In this document: positions 9,876 through 18,192 of the stretch, piece after piece | Layout: every line of letters starts with the position of its first letter | Numbering within the stretch: position 1 is the first letter of the stretch | Source: Burkholderia arboris | Lineage (GTDB): Bacteria > Pseudomonadota > Gammaproteobacteria > Burkholderiales > Burkholderiaceae | Reading direction: 5' to 3' | Assembly: GCF_902499125.1 (NCBI RefSeq) | Contig: NZ_CABVPX010000001.1 | Coordinates: 434,001 to 498,000, forward strand | Length of the DNA stretch: 64,000 nt | The notes under the pieces: generated by a model | What the model was told of the DNA's origin: nothing | The model's database searches: none | The model's input: only the letters and a program-made list of their open reading frames with translations | Program-made: the position numbers and the translations under genes

Positions 9876-10244
9876 TCAGCGCGCTTGACCGGATTGCTCG
9901 CGATCGGCCGCGTCGAGCCCTTCCGGGTCGCGCTTCGCCCACTGTCTTGCCCACCCCAGCAACGGCTGCAACGCCGCTTCGAGCCGCCGGCCTTCGGCGG
10001 TCATGCAATAGCCGCCCTCCCCATGCTCGACGAGGCCGGACGCCTTGAGCTCGGCCAGCCGCGTGTTGAGCAGGCGTGCGTTCGTTTCGCAGGCTTCCTG
10101 CAACGCGCGAAACGTGAGCGGCGCGCCCCGCAGTTCCCACAGGATGCGCAGCGCGGTACGGCGCCCGAGCAGATCCAGCACGACCATGATGGGCCGCCCT
10201 GTCGTCGATCCGCGAACACGTTGTCCGATTTTGGGTGTGGTCAT
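9876..10244 (-). CDS. HxlR-family transcriptional regulator
   Basis: Predicted 122-residue winged-helix regulator. The HxlR pattern is clear: GRRTALRILWELRGAPLTFRALQ, then TNARLLNTRLAELKASGLV for the recognition helix, and a basic wing. HxlR proteins are dimeric sensors of reactive or redox-active small molecules. A perfect 19-bp inverted repeat abuts the start codon and an identical copy lies 60 bp upstream, so autoregulation and control of the divergent monooxygenase-like gene are both likely (inference from site position). Confidence 0.93.
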   Translation of the reverse strand: MTTPKIGQRVRGSTTGRPIMVVLDLLGRRTALRILWELRGAPLTFRALQEACETNARLLNTRLAELKASGLVEHGEGGYCMTAEGRRLEAALQPLLGWARQWAKRDPEGLDAADREQSGQAR

Positions 10245-10262
10245 GCTTTACTTTTTAAAGCA
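10244..10262. promoter_or_regulatory. HxlR operator, copy 1
   Basis: TGCTTTACTTTTTAAAGCA: 7-bp arms TGCTTTA/TAAAGCA around a 5-bp spacer. It touches the start codon of the HxlR gene, so occupancy would block its own initiation region. Confidence 0.75.
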
Positions 10263-10303
10263 ATCGACGGGCAGAGTCAATTGCCTGAATGGTGCGTCGC
10301 CTT

Positions 10304-10322
10304 TGCTTTACTTTTTAAAGCA
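10304..10322. promoter_or_regulatory. HxlR operator, copy 2
   Basis: Identical 19-bp inverted repeat to copy 1, centred exactly 60 bp away, which is close to six helical turns on the same face of the helix. It lies about 110 bp upstream of the divergent GTG-started gene. AT-rich sites like these stand out from the GC-rich background. Confidence 0.75.
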
Positions 10323-10430
10323 CGGCGCCTACGCTGTCACACAGGCGCTTGAAGCGCATGCGGCACCGATCCCCTCTTGAGCGACGGCGCGTGTGTTGCG
10401 TTTCCGCGATTTTCTCGTGGAGGATTGACC

Positions 10431-10760
10431 GTGATAACCGAAATCGTCTTCTTCAAGCTGCAACCCGATGTCGATGTCACCACGCTGGAAGCGCGCTATG
10501 AAAGTACCGCGGCAAAGTGGGCGCAGAACCCGGACCTGCTGCACAAGTGGTACTTCTACGACGCGGCCACGCACGAAGGCGGTGGCGTGTACGTGTGGCG
10601 CACGCGCGAAGCCGCCGCGCACTGGCACGGCGACGAATACAAGGCGATGGTCGAGCGGGTGTACGGTCACCCGCCCGTGATACGCGTGCTCGATACGCTC
10701 GCGCATGTCGATGCGACGCAAGGGCGATACGAGATCGTGGGGAAGGCACTGCCGGGCTGA
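10431..10760 (+). CDS. YdhR-like small monooxygenase-fold protein
   Basis: Predicted 109-residue protein beginning MITEIVFFKLQPD, a ferredoxin-like alpha/beta fold of the YdhR/Dabb kind (WYFYDAATHEGGGVYVW, HWHGDEYKAMVE). Such dimers often handle quinones or aromatic compounds. The GTG start at this position has a strong ribosome site (ggagga, 6 bp upstream); an earlier ATG in frame lacks one. Divergent from the HxlR gene with two operators between them, so probably induced by the HxlR ligand. The reaction is not known. Confidence 0.8.
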   Translation: MITEIVFFKLQPDVDVTTLEARYESTAAKWAQNPDLLHKWYFYDAATHEGGGVYVWRTREAAAHWHGDEYKAMVERVYGHPPVIRVLDTLAHVDATQGRYEIVGKALPG

Positions 10761-10767
10761 CGTGTTC

Positions 10768-10800
10768 GGCCGCCCGGCACGGACCGTTCCGGGCGGCCTT
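10768..10800. terminator. hairpin terminator between convergent genes
   Basis: Perfect 10-bp arms GGCCGCCCGG/CCGGGCGGCC around an 11-nt loop, ending in TT. It lies 7 bp after the YdhR-like stop codon and before the stop of the facing deiminase gene, so it may work on both strands. Confidence 0.65.
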
Positions 10801-10822
10801 GTGCGGTTGCAGGACGCCCGAT

Positions 10823-12328
10823 CTACGCAGGAAGTTCACGCGTCGCGCAATGCACGCCGCCTCCCCCCGACGCAATGCCCAGAATATCCACCTGAACGAT
10901 ATCCCGCGAACCCGCATACGGCTGGATCGCCGTCAGCGCAGCGGAGTCGGCAGAAGCATCGTTGAATTTCGGCATGATGATCGCGCCATTGCATGTATAG
11001 AAATTGATGTAGCCGGCCGCGAAATTGGTCATCTGGCGATTGGTCAGCGTCATGCCATTCGACGTTCCATAGTTTGCCGGCGTCGTCAGCTCGATCAACT
11101 GCAGCGTCCTTCCGCTTGCGTCGGTCTGATTGTTCAGGCGCCGCCAGTTGGCCTCGCTCAGCGCCCGTTCTCCCATCGAATTCGACGCGTCGTAGCAGTA
11201 TGCGACGACACCGGGCGATAGAAACTTGGCGTAGAAATCGACGTGCCCGTTCGTGATGTCGGTCTCGCTCGCCGGCGTCGCGGCGCCACCTTGCCCACCG
11301 GCGCCGCAACCTTGCGGAAAGATCGCCGTTCCCGGAATCCAGATGATCTTCTGTACGCCGAGCGTACGCTGCAGTTCCGCCAGCACCGTGTCCTTGGCCG
11401 TCGGCAGCAGTGTCGCGTTGGCAACGACACCCCCAGGAATATTGAACAGTTGCGGATTGCGGCTGACGTGCAGCACCGCCGATTCCGTCAGGATCGCCGT
11501 CGCCTCCCCGTCGAATTCGATCGCCCCGCCTTCGAGCGTCAACGTACTTTGTATCAGCGTCGCGTTGTTCGCCTGCGCCATCCATCCCGCCAGCGCACGA
11601 TCGTTGGCGAACGGCTGGAAGAATTTGCCCGCCTTGGACTTGTTGCTGCCCGCCGCAACGGCAGGCGGCACCGTCATGCCCGCATTGAGGTTCAAGCCGT
11701 CCGTGTTCGCATTACCCCAGCCGTTGAAGTTGAAGTTCACCGCGCACAGCGCATTGCCATTGGCCGTATCCTTTACGAAGACACAGCCGGTGTCGCGCGT
11801 CCACAGATCGTCGAAGCCGTCGGCCCGCGCGATCAGGTTGACGCCGCCCGCGCCTGCGCCGCGTGCCAGGTAATTCGCGTGGATCGCGGGGTTCGCGTCG
11901 CTTGCCGTCGCCAGCAACGCCTGCGCGGCGCTCAGGTCGACCGGCAACACCAGCATGTTGACCGGTTCGTAGGTGCCGATCGCCTTCGCGACATCCATCA
12001 GGTCGGCACGAACCCGGTCGATACCCGCATCCGTGCTCTGCGCGGTCAGCGGCGTCCAGATGCCTTCCGAACCCGACGCGAACGCCATGTACGTCGCCGC
12101 GTGCGGCGCATCCTCGCCCGGCATCAGGTATGCCGCCGGGTTTGCCGCCTGACGCGACGACGCGCGAATGGCCGCGGGACCTGCCGACGCATCGTCGCCG
12201 CCACACCCCGCCAACGCGCCCATCCAGGATGCACCGAGGAGGGCCGCCGATCCCCTGATGAAGTCGCGACGCGTGAGTGCCGAGCGATCGGTTTCCGGGC
12301 ATGACGGTCGGGTGAATTTGTCTTTCAT
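10823..12328 (-). CDS. Tat-exported agmatine deiminase / peptidyl-arginine deiminase family protein
   Basis: Predicted 501-residue guanidino-group-modifying enzyme (PAD_porph fold), which hydrolyses agmatine or a related guanidino compound to a carbamoyl product plus ammonia. Seen: TRRDFIRGSAALLG twin-arginine leader immediately followed by a lipobox-like LAGCGG, substrate-binding EGGAIEF, HVDFYAKF around the catalytic His, and the nucleophilic Cys in GGGVHCATRELPA at the very C-terminus. Most agmatine deiminases are cytoplasmic and about 370 residues; the leader and extra length suggest an exported, possibly lipid-anchored form. Encoded after a porin and a polyamine-binding protein on the same strand. 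Confidence 0.85.
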   Translation of the reverse strand: MKDKFTRPSCPETDRSALTRRDFIRGSAALLGASWMGALAGCGGDDASAGPAAIRASSRQAANPAAYLMPGEDAPHAATYMAFASGSEGIWTPLTAQSTDAGIDRVRADLMDVAKAIGTYEPVNMLVLPVDLSAAQALLATASDANPAIHANYLARGAGAGGVNLIARADGFDDLWTRDTGCVFVKDTANGNALCAVNFNFNGWGNANTDGLNLNAGMTVPPAVAAGSNKSKAGKFFQPFANDRALAGWMAQANNATLIQSTLTLEGGAIEFDGEATAILTESAVLHVSRNPQLFNIPGGVVANATLLPTAKDTVLAELQRTLGVQKIIWIPGTAIFPQGCGAGGQGGAATPASETDITNGHVDFYAKFLSPGVVAYCYDASNSMGERALSEANWRRLNNQTDASGRTLQLIELTTPANYGTSNGMTLTNRQMTNFAAGYINFYTCNGAIIMPKFNDASADSAALTAIQPYAGSRDIVQVDILGIASGGGGVHCATRELPA

Positions 12329-12415
12329 TGCATCTCCATGAGCCAATGAGCCAACTGGATGGGGCCGGACGACAACGCACCGTTGCCGACCGGTACGACA
12401 GCGCGCTGTCCGGCG

Positions 12416-13954
12416 CTAGAACGAGTAGATGAACTGCGTCGCAAGCAAGTCGTTGCTGTTGCCGTACGAGCCGTCGTTTCTCAGGAACACCTTGTTGTTG
12501 GCCCAGTCGTGCCGGTACTCGACCTTCACCGTGATCTGGGCGGTCGGGAAAAACAGCAGGTCGAGCGCGACGTCCTGACGGTTCGAACCCTTGCACTGAA
12601 GACCCATGCCGCCACTTGCCTGCGAATTGGCGAAGCAGTCCGCGCCGATGCCGAAGCCGTTGTACGGGTCGCGCCCCTGACCATTCAGCGCGATGCCGCC
12701 GCCACCGCCGCCGTTCTTGCTGTCGGCGAGGAAGTCGTAGCGGAGCGTCATGCCCATCCTGCCGACGCCCGGCAAGCTGAACTTCCGGTGCGCGAGCAGC
12801 GAAATGCCATACCATTGCGCCTGGCCGCCGTTGAACGCCGCGTTCTGCTGCTGACCGTAGTCGATTTCTGCGTTGTACTGAACGTCTGCGAGCTGATAAG
12901 TCAGGTCGGCTTCCGAGAAGAAGAATGCGCCGAAGCCATTGGGCGCCTGACCGCCGATGCCATAGCTCATTGCACCGGTCGCGGGATTGACTGCGCTCGG
13001 CAACGTCTGCCGCCCGATGTTGAACGACGCCCCGATATCGAGCGCACTGGACCACGCATAGTCCGCGCGTGCCGTGAAAGTCGGCACCTTGTTGCTGATC
13101 GTGACCGGATCGCCCAGCGCGTTGGTTCCCGTCTGTGTAATGGCGCCATTGGTCCGGTACTGTTCGTTACCGAGCAGGAACTTCCACGTCCACTTGCCCT
13201 TCGTATAGTTCGCCCCGAGGCCGACATAGCTGCCCGGGTCGGAAAAGTCGTACAGCAGGTTGTGAGTCAGCGTAAGCATCTGATTCGACTGCTGGACCTC
13301 GTAGCCGCCGAAGCTGGACATCAGGCCTGCAACGAATGTCGTCGTACCCGTGAGCGGAACGGTGACGACCGCCGTATTCAGGATGTTGTTGCCGATCTGG
13401 CCACGCTCGTTCTGCATCAGCGTGATGCCGTTGCCCCGGTTGGGCATCAGCGTGATTTCGGCCGACGGCGCCATCGGCCCGACACCGAAGGTTTTCTTGA
13501 TGTCCAGGTACAGGTCGCCGAACGTGCTGTTGAAGTAACCGCCGGTATTTTCGTGATTCGCGAACAGGAACGACGAACCGCCCTGCGCGCGGTTGTACAC
13601 ATAAGTCGGGTCGATGTAGCCCGTCACGGAGAGACCGGCAATCGGGCCGGTGTTCGCTGCGTCCTCGAGCGAGTTCACCTTGAGTTGCTGAGTGGCAAGC
13701 TGTTGCTTCATGGCCGTGACGTCGTCGTTGGTGAGCGACGCCTGCGCGCTGCCATAGTCAGGCGACGACGGATCGACCGGTACAGGTGCGGCGATTGCCG
13801 GCCGGTCCGACGGACGCGCCTGCAATCCGGCCATCTCCTTCTTCAGTACGTCGAGTTGCGCCTGCAATACCCGGATCCGGTCGGCCATGGTGTCGGCCAC
13901 GGCAACACCGGGCAGACAGCCCGCCACCAGCAAACCAATCAGCTTTCTTCTCAT
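12416..13954 (-). CDS. DcaP-like outer-membrane porin
   Basis: Predicted 512-residue outer-membrane channel. A signal peptide (RRKLIGLLVAGCLPGVAVA) is followed by a short coiled coil (MADRIRVLQAQLDVLKKEMAGLQ) of the kind that trimerises DcaP porins. Amphipathic beta strands make up the rest and the protein ends in the aromatic YSF expected for BAM-dependent insertion. A glycine-rich loop (NGGGGGGIALNGQG) is near residue 435. It lies between the polyamine-binding protein and deiminase genes, so the likely cargo is a small organic cation or dicarboxylate; this is inference from context. Confidence 0.85.
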   Translation of the reverse strand: MRRKLIGLLVAGCLPGVAVADTMADRIRVLQAQLDVLKKEMAGLQARPSDRPAIAAPVPVDPSSPDYGSAQASLTNDDVTAMKQQLATQQLKVNSLEDAANTGPIAGLSVTGYIDPTYVYNRAQGGSSFLFANHENTGGYFNSTFGDLYLDIKKTFGVGPMAPSAEITLMPNRGNGITLMQNERGQIGNNILNTAVVTVPLTGTTTFVAGLMSSFGGYEVQQSNQMLTLTHNLLYDFSDPGSYVGLGANYTKGKWTWKFLLGNEQYRTNGAITQTGTNALGDPVTISNKVPTFTARADYAWSSALDIGASFNIGRQTLPSAVNPATGAMSYGIGGQAPNGFGAFFFSEADLTYQLADVQYNAEIDYGQQQNAAFNGGQAQWYGISLLAHRKFSLPGVGRMGMTLRYDFLADSKNGGGGGGIALNGQGRDPYNGFGIGADCFANSQASGGMGLQCKGSNRQDVALDLLFFPTAQITVKVEYRHDWANNKVFLRNDGSYGNSNDLLATQFIYSF

Positions 13955-14190
13955 ACGAAGTCTCCATGTTTTTCTATTGCAGCGATTGCCGCCTTGGCCG
14001 GGCTGTCGCACACCGGCGGGCGGCAGGCGCACGCACGAACGCTCCCGTGCGAGGCGCACGAGGCAGCTCACAAGGAGTACGGTGTTCGGGGGAATGCGCC
14101 TGCTCGCTATCGGTGCAGGCAACCTGGCATGACGGCGGTTTCAGTCCGCGCGGCACGCGGCGCTTGCCGGCGCTGCGCTGTTCGACGCCA

Positions 14191-15312
14191 TCAGCGCCCT
14201 GCCTTCAGCTGTGCCCAGAGGCGGTTCTCGAGACGGACGATCTCGATCGGCAGCGGTTTCATCAGCGTCATTTTCCGCAGCACGTCATCGGGGGGATAAA
14301 CGCTCGGATCCTGCGATACGACGGGGTTGACGAGTGGTCGAGCGGCACGGTTCGCGGTCGGATAGAACACTTCGTTGGTAATCGCCGCATTGACCTTCGG
14401 GTCCTCGATATAGTCGATCCACTTCATGGCCGCCTCGGGATGCTGCGCGTCCTTCGGAATCGCCATCATGTCGAACCACAGCAGGCCGCCTTCCTTGACG
14501 TTCGAAAAGCGGATCTCGTAGGATCGTTTCGCGTCTGCGGCGCGCCGCCGCGCAATGCCGACGTCGCCCGACCAGCCAATTGCGACGCAGACATCGTTGT
14601 TGGCGAGATCGTTGATGTAGCCCGACGAGTTGAATTGCGTGATGTACGGACGCACCTTCTTCATCAAATCGAACGCGGCCTGATAGTCCGCGGGATTCGA
14701 ACTGTTCGGGTCCTTGTGCAGGTACTGCAACGCGGTCGCGAACGCATCGGCGGCCTGGTCCAGGAACGAGACGCCGCACTGCTTCAGCTTCGACACGTTC
14801 TCCACGTCGTACACCAGTGCCCAGCTGTCGACCGGCGCGTTGTCCCCCAGCGCTTTCTTCACTTCCTGGACGTTGTAGCCGATGCCGTCCGTGCCGAACG
14901 CCCAGGGCACGCCGTATTGCGCGCCCGGATCGACATCCGCGATCATCTTCATCAGCACCGGGTCGAGATGCTTCAGGTTCGGAATCTTCGACTTGTCGAG
15001 CTTCTGAAGCATGCCGGCCTGGATTTGCCTCGCCATGTACAACGACGACGGCACCACGATGTCATAGCCGGAACTCCCGGCCAGGAGCTTTGCCTGAAGC
15101 GTGTCGTCACTGTCGTAGTTGTCGTACCGCACGTGAATGCCGGACGCCTTTTCGAAGTTCGGGATCGTGTCCCTGGCGATGTAGTCCGACCAGTTATAGA
15201 CATTGAGTTCGGGAGCCGCCGCGATCGCCGGCAGCGAGCAGCACGGAAGAAGCCCCGCAATTGCAACCAGAGCAACGCCCGCGACCTTTGGGCGAAGAGG
15301 ACAGAAGCGCAT
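14191..15312 (-). CDS. periplasmic polyamine-binding protein (PotF/PotD-like)
   Basis: Predicted 373-residue extracellular solute-binding protein. After a signal peptide ending near AIAAA comes the characteristic start of polyamine binders, LNVYNWSDYIARDTIPNFEKASG, followed by YDSDDTLQAKLLAGSSGYDIVVPSS and the later NWALVYD-like hinge. Length and motifs match PotF-type putrescine receptors. No permease or ATPase gene is next to it, so it either uses a distant ABC partner or serves as a scavenger. Start chosen for the leader peptide; a longer frame upstream has no such signal. Confidence 0.9.
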   Translation of the reverse strand: MRFCPLRPKVAGVALVAIAGLLPCCSLPAIAAAPELNVYNWSDYIARDTIPNFEKASGIHVRYDNYDSDDTLQAKLLAGSSGYDIVVPSSLYMARQIQAGMLQKLDKSKIPNLKHLDPVLMKMIADVDPGAQYGVPWAFGTDGIGYNVQEVKKALGDNAPVDSWALVYDVENVSKLKQCGVSFLDQAADAFATALQYLHKDPNSSNPADYQAAFDLMKKVRPYITQFNSSGYINDLANNDVCVAIGWSGDVGIARRRAADAKRSYEIRFSNVKEGGLLWFDMMAIPKDAQHPEAAMKWIDYIEDPKVNAAITNEVFYPTANRAARPLVNPVVSQDPSVYPPDDVLRKMTLMKPLPIEIVRLENRLWAQLKAGR

Positions 15313-15515
15313 TGCTGTTTTCCTTGAAGGTAATGGATCGGCGTGAACGTTGACGGCAAATTGAAAGAAGCCGGTCGGCGATCGGCGCGCTCCGTACGAT
15401 TCGTCGCTGCTCACGCAGTCGCGAATCCGTGCCGACGAAAGCACTGCGCCGCGGCATACGGGCTCCGTGAATTCTTTCTCCTGCATCGCAATCCGATGAC
15501 AATTTGCTTTCTACT

Positions 15516-15528
15516 CCGATATAATCGG
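15516..15528. promoter_or_regulatory. short palindrome overlapping a TATAAT box
   Basis: CCGATATAATCGG: 5-bp arms CCGAT/ATCGG around ATA. It contains TATAAT on the plus strand, with an ATGACA about 18 bp upstream that could act as a -35 element. It lies 200 bp from the polyamine-binding protein start, facing away from it on the plus strand. A candidate operator/promoter only. Confidence 0.35.
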
Positions 15529-15633
15529 ACGATACGAATGGCGACGGTATTGAATGAATGCCGTTGCCCGTCAGGTATCGCTTGCACTCGCCTTGCCGAC
15601 GAGTGAGCCATTGTGGGTAGAACAATTCCTGGT

Positions 15634-15670
15634 GAAAATTGATGTTTTTTGCTTGATTCGATCAATTTTC
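15634..15670. repeat. 37-bp inverted repeat with nested palindrome
   Basis: Outer arms GAAAATTGAT (15634-15643) and ATCAATTTTC (15661-15670) are perfect complements. A nested palindrome TTGAT-TCG-ATCAA occupies 15653-15665. Repeated ATTGAT/ATCAAT half-sites suggest cooperative regulator binding rather than a terminator. Confidence 0.5.
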
Positions 15671-16033
15671 CTCATGGCTCCACGGCAGCCGACACGTGCC
15701 GTGCCACGCGCCTCGCGCCGATCCGGATACCGTCCGGAATACCGACAACCGCCGATCGATCGGTGCGCAATCCGGGCCGGATACGGGGCGTTCTCCCGCG
15801 TATCCCGATGCAGCCCTTTGAAACCTGGTTGCAAGTCCAACGCCACACCAGTGCGCAAACCCGACGCGGCCGACTTGCCGATTCACGCGGTGACGCGCGC
15901 CCGCGGCGCCCGCTGGCCGGGCATCCCCCCGTCAACGGCCCTTCGCGCACCCACGCATCGCTCAAGCGCGAAAGTGCGGCCCGTCGTCCCTATCGACACC
16001 CTATCAACCCCATAGCCAACAGTGCCTTCGCGC

Positions 16034-16053
16034 ATATCGTAAAATTACGATAT
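16034..16053. promoter_or_regulatory. ArsR-type operator palindrome
   Basis: ATATCGTAAAATTACGATAT is a perfect palindrome of 9-bp arms with a 2-bp centre, 55 bp upstream of the ArsR start codon. Its AT-richness, size and position are typical of ArsR/SmtB operators, so autorepression and control of the downstream flavin enzyme gene are likely. Confidence 0.75.
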
Positions 16054-16107
16054 AAGATTCGCCCATCGACGATACCTGTTTGCCCGACCGAAACGCCAAG
16101 CCCTTCC

Positions 16108-16416
16108 ATGCCGACCGAACTCGACATCGATGCAATCCTGAAAGCGCTCTCGAACCCCGTGCGCCGGGAAATCCTCGTCTGGCTGAAAACGCCCGGCGAG
16201 CACTTCCCGCAACAGACGCTGCCGTACGAACACGGCGTCTGCGCGGGCCAGATCGACGCGCGCTGCGGGTTGTCGCAGTCGACCGTCTCCGCGCACCTCG
16301 CCACGTTGCAGCGCGCGGGGCTCGTGACGTCGACGCGGATCGGCCAATGGGCGTTTTTTCAGCGCAACGAGGCCGTCATCGACGCATTTCACGACGCCCT
16401 GCGCCGCGAACTCTAG
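16108..16416 (+). CDS. ArsR-family transcriptional regulator
   Basis: Predicted 102-residue winged-helix repressor. The pattern ILKALSNPVRREILVWL, then CAGQIDARCGLSQSTVSAHLATLQRAGLV (recognition helix) and a beta wing ending FFQRNEAVIDAF is that of ArsR proteins. It has cysteines at the start of the HTH (CAGQIDARCG), which could sense thiol-reactive compounds, though the classic arsenic site CxCxxC is not seen. The start MPTELDIDAI is chosen since the open frame upstream has no protein-like composition. It precedes the old yellow enzyme gene by 81 bp. Confidence 0.93.
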   Translation: MPTELDIDAILKALSNPVRREILVWLKTPGEHFPQQTLPYEHGVCAGQIDARCGLSQSTVSAHLATLQRAGLVTSTRIGQWAFFQRNEAVIDAFHDALRREL

Positions 16417-16497
16417 CCAACGGCCGAACCGGCCATGCGGGGCGCCATCGCACATGACGCGACGGCTTCCCCGCCTTTCGTGAAGAGGTTATCTGCC

Positions 16498-17559
16498 ATG
16501 CCCACGCTGTTCGATCCCGTTACCCTCGGCGACCTGACCCTGCCGAACCGCATCGTGATGGCGCCGCTCACCCGCTCCCGTGCGGGCACGGCGCGCGTGC
16601 CGAACGCGCTGATGGCGCGCTACTACGCCGAGCGTGCATCGGCCGGCCTGATCATTACCGAAGCGACGTCGGTCACCCCGCAAGGCGTCGGCTATGCCGA
16701 CACGCCGGGCATCTGGTCCGACGAGCAGGTCGAAGGCTGGAAGCAAGTAACGCAGGCCGTGCATGCAGCCGGCGGCCGCATCGTGCTGCAGCTCTGGCAC
16801 GTCGGCCGGGTCTCCGATCCCGTCTTCCTGAACGGCGACCTGCCGGTCGCGCCGAGCGCGATCGCCCCGGGCGGCCATGTGAGCCTCGTGCGTCCGCAGC
16901 GCCCGTACGTGACGCCGCGTGCACTCGAACTCGACGAAATTCCGGGCATCGTCGCCGCCTACCGCAAGGGTGCGGAAAACGCGAAGGCAGCGGGCTTCGA
17001 CGGCGTCGAAATTCACGGCGCGAACGGCTACCTGCTCGACCAGTTCCTGCAGGACAGCACCAACCGCCGCACCGATGCGTACGGCGGCCCGATCGAGAAC
17101 CGCGCACGCCTGCTGCTCGAAGTCGTCGACGCAGCGATCGACGTGTGGGGCGCCGGCCGTGTCGGCGTGCATCTCGCGCCGCGCGGCGACGCACACACGA
17201 TGGGCGATTCCGATCCGGCAGCGACGTTCGGCTATGTCGCACGCGAACTCGGCCGCCGCAAGATCGCGTTCATCTTCACGCGCGAATCGTATTCGGGCGA
17301 CCAGTTGAGCCCGCGCCTGAAGGAAGCGTTCGGCGGCCCGCTGATCGCGAACGAGCAGTTCACGCTCGACACCGCGCAGGCCGCGCTCGAGAACGGCAGC
17401 GCCGACGCGATCGCGTGGGGCAAGCTGTTCATCGCGAACCCGGACCTGCCGCGCCGCCTCGAAATCGGCGCACCGCTCAACCAGCCGGTGCCGGAGACGT
17501 TCTATGCGGAAGGCGAAACGGGTTACACCGACTATCCGGCGCTGAACGACGCGGCCTGA
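16498..17559 (+). CDS. old yellow enzyme family NADH:flavin oxidoreductase (NemA-like)
   Basis: Predicted 353-residue FMN-dependent ene-reductase in a TIM barrel. Seen: N-terminal LFDPVTLGDLTLPNRIVMAPLTRSRA, QLWHVGRV, and the His-x-x-Asn active-site pair in EIHGANGYLLDQFLQDSTN, then YGGPIENRARLL and the FMN phosphate loop near GSADAIAWGKLFIANP. Such enzymes reduce activated alkenes, N-ethylmaleimide, quinones or nitro compounds with NAD(P)H. Start follows a gaagagg ribosome site. Located after ArsR in one unit, suggesting induction by reactive electrophiles (inference). Confidence 0.94.
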   Translation: MPTLFDPVTLGDLTLPNRIVMAPLTRSRAGTARVPNALMARYYAERASAGLIITEATSVTPQGVGYADTPGIWSDEQVEGWKQVTQAVHAAGGRIVLQLWHVGRVSDPVFLNGDLPVAPSAIAPGGHVSLVRPQRPYVTPRALELDEIPGIVAAYRKGAENAKAAGFDGVEIHGANGYLLDQFLQDSTNRRTDAYGGPIENRARLLLEVVDAAIDVWGAGRVGVHLAPRGDAHTMGDSDPAATFGYVARELGRRKIAFIFTRESYSGDQLSPRLKEAFGGPLIANEQFTLDTAQAALENGSADAIAWGKLFIANPDLPRRLEIGAPLNQPVPETFYAEGETGYTDYPALNDAA

Positions 17560-17577
17560 CGGCCGGGCAGCACGTGT

Positions 17578-18105
17578 TCAGGCGCGCACGTCCGCGCGCA
17601 TGAACACGCGCTGCGTTTCGTCGAGGCCGAGTGCGACGTGGTGCGCGCGGATCGCGCGCAGTGTGTCGTCGAGCGACGCGTCGTCGACGATGCTGAAGCC
17701 AAGGCGCGCGTAGTACGGCGCATTCCACGGCGCGTCTCGGAACGTCGACAGCACGACCTGCCTGACGTGCTCCTGCGCCGCGCGCGCCATCACCTGCTCG
17801 ATCAGGCGCGCGCCGATCCGCTGTCCGGCATGCGACGGCGCGACATCCAGCTCCTCCAGATACAACCGCTGCGCATCGAGCAGCCGATAAAACGCGAACC
17901 CGACGCACGTGCCCTGCGGATCGACCGCGACATACGCGCGGCCATCGTCGATGCGCACGAGCACCGCAGCCGCATCGGTCGGCTCGCCGTCGGCGATGTC
18001 GGTCATGCCGATCGCGCGAAACCGCTGCGCGGCGGCAACTTCCACAGCGGCCATCGCGGCCGCGTCTTCCTGCGTGGCAGGGCGAATCAGGATCGATGCA
18101 GTCAT
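17578..18105 (-). CDS. GNAT-family N-acetyltransferase
   Basis: Predicted 175-residue acetyl-CoA-dependent acyltransferase. It starts with IRPATQEDAAAMAAVEVAAAQRF, and the acetyl-CoA loop is in the segment LEELDVAPSHAGQRIGARLIEQVMARA (motif A, Q/RxxGxG/A). The C-terminal part NAPYYARLGFSIVDDA is typical of motif B. The acceptor may be a small amine or a peptide N-terminus. It converges on the old yellow enzyme gene with 18 bp between stop codons and is divergent from the LysE exporter gene. Confidence 0.92.
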   Translation of the reverse strand: MTASILIRPATQEDAAAMAAVEVAAAQRFRAIGMTDIADGEPTDAAAVLVRIDDGRAYVAVDPQGTCVGFAFYRLLDAQRLYLEELDVAPSHAGQRIGARLIEQVMARAAQEHVRQVVLSTFRDAPWNAPYYARLGFSIVDDASLDDTLRAIRAHHVALGLDETQRVFMRADVRA

Positions 18106-18192
18106 GACGGCAATTCAGGCAGGCAGTCTGGAACGGCCGTCACTATAATCCAGACTTCATACGTTTCGGACGTCCCGTCCCCGAGGCTCGCC

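Larger units (their letters stand above)
15313..16107. other. intergenic region with AT-rich inverted repeats
   Basis: About 800 bp without a convincing gene between the polyamine-binding protein and the ArsR gene. The frames that stay open here are rich in Arg/Pro and show no fold or ribosome site. The part at 15480-15680 is clearly less GC-rich than the neighbourhood and carries two inverted repeats (listed separately). An ArsR palindrome lies at its right end. Confidence 0.5.

Noticed and set aside
15496..15525. plus-strand promoter ATGACA-N18-TATAAT
   Set aside because: No gene follows it in the right direction within reach, so it is only mentioned with the palindrome that overlaps it.
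15554..16015. possible 153-residue protein in the AT-rich gap
   Set aside because: Composition is Arg/Pro-rich after the first 40 residues, and there is no family signature.
15649..16107. open frame upstream of and in phase with the ArsR gene (would give 255 residues)
   Set aside because: The extension shows no fold, contains the operator palindrome and has no ribosome site; ArsR proteins are about 100 residues.
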